From positions 1 to 5,044 of the forward strand of contig JACVRM010000145.1 in NCBI GenBank assembly GCA_014534415.1: a DNA stretch of 5,044 bases. Reading direction: 5' to 3'. The notes beneath the pieces are model-generated. The model was not told the DNA's origin. It made no database searches and saw only the letters and a list, made by a program, of their open reading frames with translations. Positions within the stretch are counted from its first letter, which is position 1; each line of letters starts with the position of its first letter. The translations under genes and the position numbers were made by a program. Below, in pieces: positions 1 through 4,882 of this stretch. Source of the stretch: Thermoleophilia bacterium. Lineage in GTDB: Bacteria > Actinomycetota > Thermoleophilia > Gaiellales > Gaiellaceae.

Positions 1-1
1 C

Positions 2-373
2 TGGGCGGAGACGTGGGAGCGTGCCTGGGCGGCGCACGACGCGGACGCGGTCGCGTCGCTGTACGCCGAGGACGCCGCCTTTGTCTCCCAGCCGTTCCGC
101 GAGCCGCATGCGGGCGCGACAGGAGTGCGCGCGTACGCCGAATGGGCGTTCGAGTCCGAGGACTCGGTGGAATGCCGGTTCGGCGAGCCTCGCGCCTCGG
201 ACGACGGCGCGACGGTCGAGTACTGGGCGTGGATCAACGAGGACGGCGTCGAGCAGACGCTCGCCGGCGTCGCACTCGTCCGGTTCGACGGTGCCGGCAA
301 GGTCGTAGAGCAGCGCGACTACTGGGCGGTCGAGCGGGGCCGCCATGCGCCGCCGCCCGGCTGGGGGCGCTAG
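2..373 (+). CDS. NTF2/SnoaL-like family protein, 5'-truncated
   Basis: The frame is open from the left edge and ends at TAG 371-373, giving 123 visible residues; the true start lies outside the window. The visible N-terminus (ETWERAWAAHDADAVASLYA) has the usual first-helix pattern of NTF2/SnoaL-like small proteins: W, then A..HD, then LY and an acidic pair. This is followed by a PFREP segment and then alternating strands, ending in VALVRFDGAGKVVEQRDYWA, the typical last strands of this cone-shaped alpha+beta fold. Most family members are 110-150 residues, so only a few residues are probably missing. The fold serves polyketide cyclases, isomerases, dehydratases and many uncharacterised proteins, and nothing here fixes a substrate. 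No signal peptide or membrane segment is visible in the part present. Its stop codon interlocks with the stop of the minus-strand small ORF (shared CTAG at 370-373). The fold assignment is fairly secure; the function is unknown. Confidence 0.8.
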   Translation, partial: WAETWERAWAAHDADAVASLYAEDAAFVSQPFREPHAGATGVRAYAEWAFESEDSVECRFGEPRASDDGATVEYWAWINEDGVEQTLAGVALVRFDGAGKVVEQRDYWAVERGRHAPPPGWGR

Positions 374-624
374 GCGAGCAGCAGGCCGGTCAGCCAGGTG
401 GGCGCCTGCCAGAACGCGCCGAGCGTCCCGCCGATCACGAGCGCGCTCAACGCGACGGCGCCGAACACCACGGCCTCGAGCACCTTCGCGAAGCTACGCG
501 GCGCCCGGCTGGTCCCGAAACGCGCGCCTGGACGGGCACCTGTTCCAGGGATCGAGCGGAGGGCGTGCGCATGCCGATACGTGGAGCGACCGGCCGCCGC
601 TCCCCGGGAGGATCCATGCTCCAC
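370..624 (-). CDS. Candidate small single-helix membrane protein, start uncertain
   Basis: The open frame runs from ATG at 624 to TAG at 372-370 (84 residues). The last 41 codons (residues 44-84) all end in G or C, as expected of a real gene here, whereas 14 of the first 43 codons end in A or T. This suggests that the true coding part is shorter than the full frame. Residues 48-72 (VLEAVVFGAVALSALVIGG and onward to W72) form one hydrophobic segment, followed by a short tail with two Trp and several Leu (QAPTWLTGLLLA). A GTG at 483-481 (V48) would give a 37-residue protein but has only a weak upstream GCGAAG. The ATG at 624 has GGAG only one base upstream and overlaps the first codons of the pilin gene. 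I do not recognise a family. The frame could also be chance on the opposite strand of a non-coding gap, but no other frame in 374-615 shows comparable codon bias. Confidence 0.38.
   Translation of the reverse strand: MEHGSSRGAAAGRSTYRHAHALRSIPGTGARPGARFGTSRAPRSFAKVLEAVVFGAVALSALVIGGTLGAFWQAPTWLTGLLLA
606..612 (+). promoter_or_regulatory. Ribosome binding site of the pilin gene
   Basis: GGGAGGA lies just before ATG 616, with GGAGG ending four bases upstream of it. A second in-frame ATG at 625 is thirteen bases away, so this site favours 616 as the start and argues against the much longer upstream frame. Confidence 0.6.
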
Positions 625-789
625 ATGCTCGAAGTGCTCCGCCGCCGCCTCACAGGTGAGGAGGGTCAGACGGTGGCCGAGTACAGCCTCGTCCTGACGC
701 TCATCACGATCGGCTGCATCGGCTCGATCGCGGCGCTCGCGAGCAGCGAGGTCGGCGCGCTTACGCGCGTCGCCGGCCTGATCCCTTAG
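616..789 (+). CDS. flp: Flp/Fap-type pilin precursor (Tad pilus)
   Basis: This 57-residue protein has the layout of a type IVb Flp pilin: a short charged leader, a prepilin-peptidase site, then one hydrophobic helix. The site reads GEEGQTVAEYSLVL. Cleavage is expected between G17 and Q18, which places E22 at position +5 and Y23 at +6 of the mature protein, the hallmark Glu-Tyr pair of the family. The hydrophobic helix spans about residues 24-43 and is followed by a short polar tail (SSEVGALTRVAGLIP). In known Tad systems a TadV/CpaA-type peptidase cuts the leader and the mature subunits polymerise into a fibre used in adhesion. No tad/cpa secretion genes are in the window, so this is an orphan gene or sits away from its cluster. 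C34 inside the helix (IGCIGS) is unusual. The start at 616 is chosen because of the GGAGG four bases upstream. Family assignment is strong; a role in an assembled pilus is inferred. Confidence 0.85.
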   Translation: MLHMLEVLRRRLTGEEGQTVAEYSLVLTLITIGCIGSIAALASSEVGALTRVAGLIP

Positions 790-814
790 CGCTCGCCCAG
801 GCGGCGTGCCCCTC

Positions 815-850
815 GCGCGACGCGGGTTGCGGCGTCCTCGCGGGTCGCGC
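815..850. terminator. Possible bidirectional terminator hairpin between convergent genes
   Basis: The 60-base gap between the pilin stop (789) and the korB stop (852-850) contains GCGCGAC at 815-821 and its exact complement GTCGCGC at 844-850, enclosing 22 bases. A competing smaller pair, GACGC 819-823 with GCGTC 832-836, overlaps the first arm. No T-tract follows on either strand. The position between two convergent genes is right for a terminator, but in DNA this GC-rich short complementary arms also arise by chance. Confidence 0.22.
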
Positions 851-1929
851 TACGAGTGCACGGACCACGTGTCGCCGGCGTGCAGGAGGGCGTCCAGGTC
901 GCCGGCGCCCTTCTGTTCCGTCGCCGCGCGAAGCTGATCGGTCATCAGCTCGTCGTAGACCGGCCGCTCCACCGCTCGGAAGATGCCGATCGGAGTCGGG
1001 CCCGTAGGCGTGTGCGCCAGCCGGGACAGCGCGAAGGCGTGCGCGGGGTCGTCGAGCGTCTCGTCGTGCATGAGCAGCGCGTCCTCTCCGACGTCGGCCA
1101 CGTCCACGATCGCCAGCGTGCCGTCGGGTCGCTGGACGACGCCCTTCTCGCCCTGCGCGCCGAAGCGGACCGGCTGACCCTGCGCCAGCGGGATCCGGTT
1201 CTCGTTCACCTTGTCTTCGCGGACTGCGTCGAAGGCGCCGTCGTTGTAGACGTTGCAGTTCTGGTAGATCTCGACGAACGCAGTGCCGCGATGGGCGCTC
1301 GCGCGGCGCAGGACCTCGGTCAGGTGCTTGCGGTCGGTGTCGATCGAGCGCGCCACGAACGTTGCCTCCGCGCCGATCGCCAGCGAGATCGGGTTGAACG
1401 GCCAGTCGAGCGACCCCATCGGCGTCGTCCGGTTGAGCGTCCCGAGCGGCGAGGTCGGCGAGTACTGCCCCTTCGTCAGCCCGTAGATCTGGTTGTTGAA
1501 CAGCAGGATCTTGAGGTTGACGTTGCGGCGGAGCGCGTGGATCAGGTGGTTGCCGCCGATCGAGAGTGCGTCGCCGTCGCCGGTCACGACCCATACCGAC
1601 AGGTCCGGCCGCGACGCCGAGAGCCCCGTGGCGATCGCCGGCGCGCGTCCGTGGATCGAGTGCATCCCGTACGTCTGCATGTAGTACGGAAAGCGCGCGG
1701 CGCAGCCGATTCCGGAGATGAACACGATCCGCTCGCGCGGGATGCCGAGCTCCGGCATGAACGACTGCACCGCGGCGAGGACGGCGTAGTCGCCGCAGCC
1801 CGGGCACCAGCGCACCTCCTGGTCGGACTTCAAGTCCTTGGCGGTGAGCGGGACGGCCGCCGTGCCGTTGCCGTTCCCGCTCGCGGGCCGTGTCGTGCCC
1901 CGCTCGGCGTCTAGCTCGTCCCCGCTCAC
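850..1929 (-). CDS. korB: 2-oxoacid (2-oxoglutarate):ferredoxin oxidoreductase, beta subunit
   Basis: This 359-residue protein is the thiamine-diphosphate and iron-sulfur subunit of the KorAB enzyme, which converts 2-oxoglutarate and CoA to succinyl-CoA and CO2 while reducing ferredoxin. After an N-terminal extension of about 40 residues comes WCPGCGDY (41-48), with C42 and C45. C76 lies in SGIGCAARF and C225 in YQNCNVYN. These four cysteines, spaced 3, 31 and 149 residues apart, fit the single [4Fe-4S] cluster of the family. The ThDP/Mg site is GDGD at 117-120 with N145-N146, followed by IYGLTKGQYSPTS. R79, three residues after C76, occupies a position where archaeal enzymes carry a basic residue linked to 2-oxoacid binding. 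The GTG start overlaps the korA TGA (GTGA, 1929-1926), with GAGGGA five bases upstream, so coupled translation is likely. Family assignment is firm. Preference for 2-oxoglutarate over pyruvate or other 2-oxoacids is inferred from overall similarity to actinobacterial KorB. Confidence 0.95.
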   Translation of the reverse strand: MSGDELDAERGTTRPASGNGNGTAAVPLTAKDLKSDQEVRWCPGCGDYAVLAAVQSFMPELGIPRERIVFISGIGCAARFPYYMQTYGMHSIHGRAPAIATGLSASRPDLSVWVVTGDGDALSIGGNHLIHALRRNVNLKILLFNNQIYGLTKGQYSPTSPLGTLNRTTPMGSLDWPFNPISLAIGAEATFVARSIDTDRKHLTEVLRRASAHRGTAFVEIYQNCNVYNDGAFDAVREDKVNENRIPLAQGQPVRFGAQGEKGVVQRPDGTLAIVDVADVGEDALLMHDETLDDPAHAFALSRLAHTPTGPTPIGIFRAVERPVYDELMTDQLRAATEQKGAGDLDALLHAGDTWSVHS

Positions 1930-3758
1930 AGCATTCCCTCGATCGCGTCGGCGAGCTCGTCGGAGCGGAACGGGAGGCCGCGGACTCGGTTGTAGCCGAC
2001 CGCGTCGACCAGGAACTCGGCGCGTACGAGCTTGAGCAGCTGGCCGAGGTTCATCTCCGGCACGAGGACCCTCTCGTAGCGCTGCAGTACGTCTCGTGTG
2101 TTGCGCGGGAACGGGTTCAGGTGCGTGAGGTGCGCATGCGCGACGTTCCCGCCCGCCTCACGCACGCGCCGCGCGGCCGCGCCGATCGGCCCGTAGGTGC
2201 CGCCCCAGCCGAGCACGAGCAGCCCGGCGCCGTCGGGGTCGTCGACCTCGAGATCCGGCACGTCGATCCCGGCCACCTTCTGGGCGCGCAGCCGGACCAT
2301 GAAGTCGTGGTTGTCGGGGTCGTACGAGACGTTGCCGGTGCCGTCGTGCTTCTCCAGGCCGCCGATGCGGTGCTCGAGCCCGGGCGTCCCCGGGATCGCC
2401 CAGTCGCGGGCTAGCGTGTGCGGGTCACGCAGGTACGGCCAGAACTCGCCGTCGTGGTTCTTCTCGGTCGCGAACTCGATGGAGATGTCGGGCAGGGTCT
2501 CGACCTCGGGCACGAGCCACGGCTCGGACCCGTTCGCCAGGTAGGCGTCGGACAGGAGGAAGACTGGTGTGCGGTACTTGAGCGCGATCCGGCACGCCTC
2601 CACGGCGGCGTCGAAGCAGCCTCCCGGCGTCGATGCCGCCACCACAGGGACCGGCGACTCGGAGTTGCGTCCGAAGAGCACCATGAGCAGATCCGCCTGC
2701 TCGGGCTTCGTCGGCATCCCCGTCGAGGGACCCGCGCGCTGGACGTCGACGATCACGAGCGGCAGCTCGAGCGCGATCGCGAGCCCGACCGTCTCCATCT
2801 TGAGCACGATCCCGGGTCCGCTGGACGTGCAGACGCCCAGCGCGCCGCCGAAGCTTGCCCCGAGCGCCGCGCCGATGGCGGCGATCTCGTCTTCTGCCTG
2901 GAACGTCCGGATGCCGAAGTTCTTGTGCCGTGAAAGGTCCTCCAGCAGCGCGGACGCGGGCGTGATCGGGTAGGCGCCCAGGAACACCGGCAGGCCGCTC
3001 TTCACACTCGCCGCGACGAGCCCGAGCGCGAGCGCCTGGTTGCCCGTGATGTTGCGGTACGTGCCGGGCCGCAGCGTCGCCGGCTTCACCTCGTACGTGA
3101 CGGCGAAGTCCTCGCTCGTCTCCCCGTAGGCCCAGCCCGCCTTGAACGCGCGCTCGTTCGCGTCGGCGATCGCCTGCGTCTTGGCGAACTTGCGGCGGAT
3201 GTACTCGATCGTCCCCTCGGTCGGCCGGTGGTAGAGCCACGACATGAGGCCGAGCGCGAACATGTTCTTCGAGCGCTCCGCCTCGCGCTTCGTCACGTCC
3301 ACGTCCTTGACCGCCTCGAGCGTCAGCGACGTAAGCGGAACCTCGTGGAGGTGGTACGCGTCCAGGGAGCCGTCTTCGAGCGGATTCGCGTCGTATCCCG
3401 CCTTCTCCAGGTTGCGGTCGGTGAACGCGTCGTGGTTCACGATCAGCGTGCCGCCCTTCGGCAGGTCGCGCAGATTCGTCTTGAGCGCGGCGGGATTCAT
3501 GGCGACGAGCACGTTCGGTGCGTCACCGGGCGTCAGGATGTCGTGGTCGGAGAAGTGGATCTGGAACCCGGAGACGCCAGGCAGCGAGCCGGCAGGCGCA
3601 CGGATCTCGGCCGGGAAGTCGGGCAGCGTCGAAAGATCGTTCCCGACCAGCGCAGTCTCGCTCGTGAAGCGGGCGCCGGTTAGTTGCATGCCGTCGCCGG
3701 AGTCGCCGGCGAAGCGGATCACGACGCGATCGAGCTGCTCGACGGGCTTGGTTGCCAT
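1926..3758 (-). CDS. korA: 2-oxoacid (2-oxoglutarate):ferredoxin oxidoreductase, fused gamma-alpha subunit
   Basis: This 610-residue cytoplasmic protein fuses the gamma and alpha domains of the oxidoreductase. The gamma domain is about residues 8-195 and begins RVVIRFAGDSGDGMQLTG, the Gly-rich start of the family. A linker leads to the alpha (pyrimidine-binding) domain from about residue 233. That domain has GAYPITPAS (261-269) with the conserved YPITP motif, EDEIAAIGAALGAS (289-302), TSSGPG (311-316) and QRAGPSTGMPT (340-350). R341 and T350 match the spacing of the Arg and Thr known to contact substrate in the Sulfolobus enzyme. Domain III/II sequence continues to the C-terminus (HLNPFPRNT, PEMNLGQL). 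Together with KorB it would form a CoA-dependent succinyl-CoA-producing enzyme. No delta ferredoxin subunit follows, as in mycobacterial KorAB, so a separate ferredoxin is presumed to take the electrons. The ATG at 3758 has no Shine-Dalgarno sequence, but a TACCCT hexamer eight bases upstream suggests a leaderless message. No frameshift or missing motif is seen. Confidence 0.95.
   Translation of the reverse strand: MATKPVEQLDRVVIRFAGDSGDGMQLTGARFTSETALVGNDLSTLPDFPAEIRAPAGSLPGVSGFQIHFSDHDILTPGDAPNVLVAMNPAALKTNLRDLPKGGTLIVNHDAFTDRNLEKAGYDANPLEDGSLDAYHLHEVPLTSLTLEAVKDVDVTKREAERSKNMFALGLMSWLYHRPTEGTIEYIRRKFAKTQAIADANERAFKAGWAYGETSEDFAVTYEVKPATLRPGTYRNITGNQALALGLVAASVKSGLPVFLGAYPITPASALLEDLSRHKNFGIRTFQAEDEIAAIGAALGASFGGALGVCTSSGPGIVLKMETVGLAIALELPLVIVDVQRAGPSTGMPTKPEQADLLMVLFGRNSESPVPVVAASTPGGCFDAAVEACRIALKYRTPVFLLSDAYLANGSEPWLVPEVETLPDISIEFATEKNHDGEFWPYLRDPHTLARDWAIPGTPGLEHRIGGLEKHDGTGNVSYDPDNHDFMVRLRAQKVAGIDVPDLEVDDPDGAGLLVLGWGGTYGPIGAAARRVREAGGNVAHAHLTHLNPFPRNTRDVLQRYERVLVPEMNLGQLLKLVRAEFLVDAVGYNRVRGLPFRSDELADAIEGML
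1935..1940 (-). promoter_or_regulatory. Ribosome binding site of korB inside the korA 3' end
   Basis: On the minus strand GAGGGA is followed by five bases and then GTG at 1929-1927. It lies within the last codons of korA and decides the GTG start that overlaps the korA stop codon. Confidence 0.55.
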
Positions 3759-3766
3759 GCCCGGCC

Positions 3767-3772
3767 AGGGTA
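3767..3772 (-). promoter_or_regulatory. Candidate -10 hexamer of korA, leaderless start
   Basis: On the minus strand TACCCT (fits TANNNT) ends eight bases before the korA ATG at 3758, so transcription would begin at or within a base or two of the start codon. This agrees with the absence of any GGAG-like site upstream. No convincing -35 hexamer is visible; GCGACC fifteen bases further upstream is the nearest candidate and is weak. Confidence 0.38.
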
Positions 3773-3841
3773 GCGCGCCGGCGTTACGGTCGCGCGACGC
3801 GAGCGACGCGCCATTCGTCGACCGCAGTGACGGTCCTCGCC

Positions 3842-3861
3842 GTCGCCGTCGAAGCGGCGAC
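3842..3861 (-). terminator. Possible terminator hairpin after the PAP2 gene
   Basis: Five bases past the PAP2 stop codon (3869-3867), the minus strand has GTCGCCG, a six-base loop CTTCGA, then CGGCGAC: a perfect seven-pair GC-rich stem. No T-run follows, so it would be a non-canonical terminator of the kind often proposed in high-GC genomes. Its place between the PAP2 stop and the korA promoter is appropriate. Confidence 0.33.
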
Positions 3862-3866
3862 CGGAC

Positions 3867-4727
3867 TCAGGCCCGCCGCGAGCGCTCCGCGACACGACGC
3901 CCGAGGTGCCGTACGGCACCTCGCGCGTGAGCAGCAGGCTGCTCGAGGTCGTCGGTTGCGCGTCGCTTCCCGCCAGCAGTGAACGTGTGCCCGGGCTGCC
4001 GGCGAAGGTGCTCGTGGACGTTCAGCGCAAGCACGGACACCATCAACCAGCCCAGGCCGACGCTGTACCCGGCGAGCACGTCCGACAGGTAGTGGGCGTC
4101 CAGGTAGATCCGCGAGAAGCCGATCGCGACGAGCAGCACGCCGACCACGAGCAGCAGCAGCGCCCGAGCGAGCAACGTGCGGACGTCGCGAAAGACGACG
4201 ATGGTCATCGCGCCGTACACCGCCGTCGACATGCTGGCGTGCCCGCTCGGGAAGGAGAACGTCTCGAAGGTGAGCTGCGAGTCCGCGAACGCCGGGCGCG
4301 GCCGCTCGAAACCGGCCTTGAGCGCGAGGTTGACGACACTCGAGCCGACGAAGGCGAGCGCGATGAGGACGGCGTCCGGGCGGTCGCCGCGCGCCGAGAG
4401 CAGCACGACGGCGGCGAGGGTCACGGCGAGCAGGAAGATCGTGTCCCCGGGAATGGTGACGGCCTCGAACAGACGTACGAGTGGGGACCACGCCTCGTGC
4501 TGCAACCAGTGGTTGAAGCGCTCTTCCCAGCTGACGGGCGCGTCGCCCTCGGAGAGCTCCACCGCGAGGCGGGCGAAGACGACGAGGCAGGCGCTGAGGA
4601 CCGCAAGCGCGGCCGCTGCGTGCCAGCCGAACGTCTCGTTCCAGCGTGTGTGGAAGAACGGCAGTCGCCGCCAGACGTTCCTCGCGTCCGCCCTGGAAAT
4701 CCCGATTCGTTTCGGCGCGCCGTGCAT
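3867..4727 (-). CDS. PAP2-family membrane phosphatase
   Basis: From the ATG at 4727 this encodes 286 residues with the three signature motifs of the PAP2 (phosphatidic acid phosphatase type 2 / undecaprenyl-diphosphatase-like) superfamily. They are KAGFERPRP (137-145, K-x6-RP), PSGH (160-163) and SRIYLDAHYLSD (205-216, SR-x5-H-x3-D); H163, H212 and D216 are the expected catalytic residues. Hydrophobic segments near residues 36-56, 94-112, 118-136, 164-180, 187-204 and 218-236 suggest six membrane helices with the active site facing outward. Likely substrates are lipid phosphates or diphosphates such as phosphatidate or undecaprenyl-PP; the sequence does not decide. The start at 4727 has GGAG four bases upstream. 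A GTG at 4847 would add 40 residues of poor codon bias reaching into the divergent promoter, and an ATG at 4781 has AGGAG only one base away. After residue 240 a 46-residue arginine-rich tail is atypical, with weaker codon bias, and contains a perfect palindrome. It lies 108 bases upstream of korA with no obvious functional link. Confidence 0.9.
   Translation of the reverse strand: MHGAPKRIGISRADARNVWRRLPFFHTRWNETFGWHAAAALAVLSACLVVFARLAVELSEGDAPVSWEERFNHWLQHEAWSPLVRLFEAVTIPGDTIFLLAVTLAAVVLLSARGDRPDAVLIALAFVGSSVVNLALKAGFERPRPAFADSQLTFETFSFPSGHASMSTAVYGAMTIVVFRDVRTLLARALLLLVVGVLLVAIGFSRIYLDAHYLSDVLAGYSVGLGWLMVSVLALNVHEHLRRQPGHTFTAGGKRRATDDLEQPAAHARGAVRHLGRRVAERSRRA
3902..3923. repeat. Perfect 22-bp palindrome in the PAP2 3' end
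   Basis: The arms CGAGGTGCCGT (3902-3912) and ACGGCACCTCG (3913-3923) are exact reverse complements with no spacer. The next base on each side breaks the symmetry. On the minus strand it lies in the coding sequence for the arginine-rich PAP2 tail (about residues 269-276). It could be a protein-binding site, or an RNA hairpin with a GTAC-type loop. It sits about 145 bases upstream of the korA start. Confidence 0.7.
3929..3944. repeat. Short inverted repeat beside the palindrome
   Basis: GAGCAGC (3929-3935) and GCTGCTC (3938-3944) are exact complements separated by two bases; as RNA they would form a six-pair stem with a four-base loop. It is five bases from the 22-bp palindrome, giving two adjacent potential hairpins within the end of the PAP2 reading frame. 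Confidence 0.5.
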
Positions 4728-4729
4728 CG

Positions 4730-4735
4730 CTCTCC
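4730..4735 (-). promoter_or_regulatory. Ribosome binding site of the PAP2 gene
   Basis: The minus strand reads GGAGAGCG then ATG at 4727, so GGAG is four bases from the start. This site is the main reason to prefer 4727 over the upstream GTG at 4847 and ATG at 4781. Confidence 0.5.
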
Positions 4736-4761
4736 AGCTCGCGTCCGACCGGCTCGCCGGG

Positions 4762-4767
4762 AGCCTA
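4762..4767 (-). promoter_or_regulatory. Weak candidate -10 hexamer of the PAP2 gene
   Basis: TAGGCT on the minus strand fits TANNNT and would place the transcript start near 4755, leaving a leader of about 28 bases that includes the GGAG site. No good -35 is visible. Confidence 0.22.
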
Positions 4768-4835
4768 GCGCGGGCGGGCATGCTCCTTCGGCCGGCCGCA
4801 CGAGGAGCGTCGCAGGCTGGTTGCCGACCGCCTTG

Positions 4836-4850
4836 AGTGACAGTCACTGT
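4836..4850. promoter_or_regulatory. Dyad-symmetric site in the divergent promoter region, possible operator
   Basis: AGTGAC (4836-4841) and GTCACT (4843-4848) are exact complements around one central base. A second overlapping dyad, ACAGT/ACTGT around 4845, extends it to 4850. It lies between the divergent PAP2 and CBS genes, about 33-47 bases upstream of the CBS start codon, where it would overlap the -35 zone of the CBS promoter. A regulator-binding role is inferred from position and symmetry only. Confidence 0.35.
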
Positions 4851-4869
4851 TCGGGGTGCGAGCCCTCGG

Positions 4870-4875
4870 TATGCT
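4870..4875 (+). promoter_or_regulatory. Candidate -10 hexamer of the CBS gene, leaderless start
   Basis: TATGCT matches four of six bases of TATAAT and ends seven bases before ATG 4883, so transcription would begin at the start codon. No Shine-Dalgarno sequence precedes this ATG, which agrees with a leaderless message. No clear -35 is present at 16-18 bases upstream. Confidence 0.4.
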
Positions 4876-4882
4876 CGCCTGC

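Noticed and set aside
13..615. Long upstream extension of the pilin frame back to position 13
   Set aside because: It overlaps the SnoaL-like gene in another frame, is a low-complexity Arg/Gly/Ala shadow, and the pilin has a good ribosome site at 606-612 before ATG 616.
447..653. Minus-strand 68-codon frame overlapping the small membrane ORF
   Set aside because: Arg/Ser-rich with no domain and weaker codon bias than the competing frame; considered only as a possible source of an N-terminus if a frameshift exists.
761..1807. Minus-strand 348-codon open frame overlapping korB
   Set aside because: Its translation is Arg/Ala-rich shadow sequence in another frame of korB, whose family motifs are complete.
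856..1914. Plus-strand 352-codon open frame opposite korB
   Set aside because: An antisense open frame produced by GC-rich codons of korB; no recognisable domain.
2425..3240. Minus-strand 271-codon frame inside korA
   Set aside because: Out-of-frame shadow of korA with Arg-rich composition and no motif.
4728..4847. PAP2 start at GTG 4847
   Set aside because: It would add 40 residues with poor codon bias, run through the dyad and divergent promoter, and lacks a ribosome site; ATG 4727 has GGAG four bases upstream.
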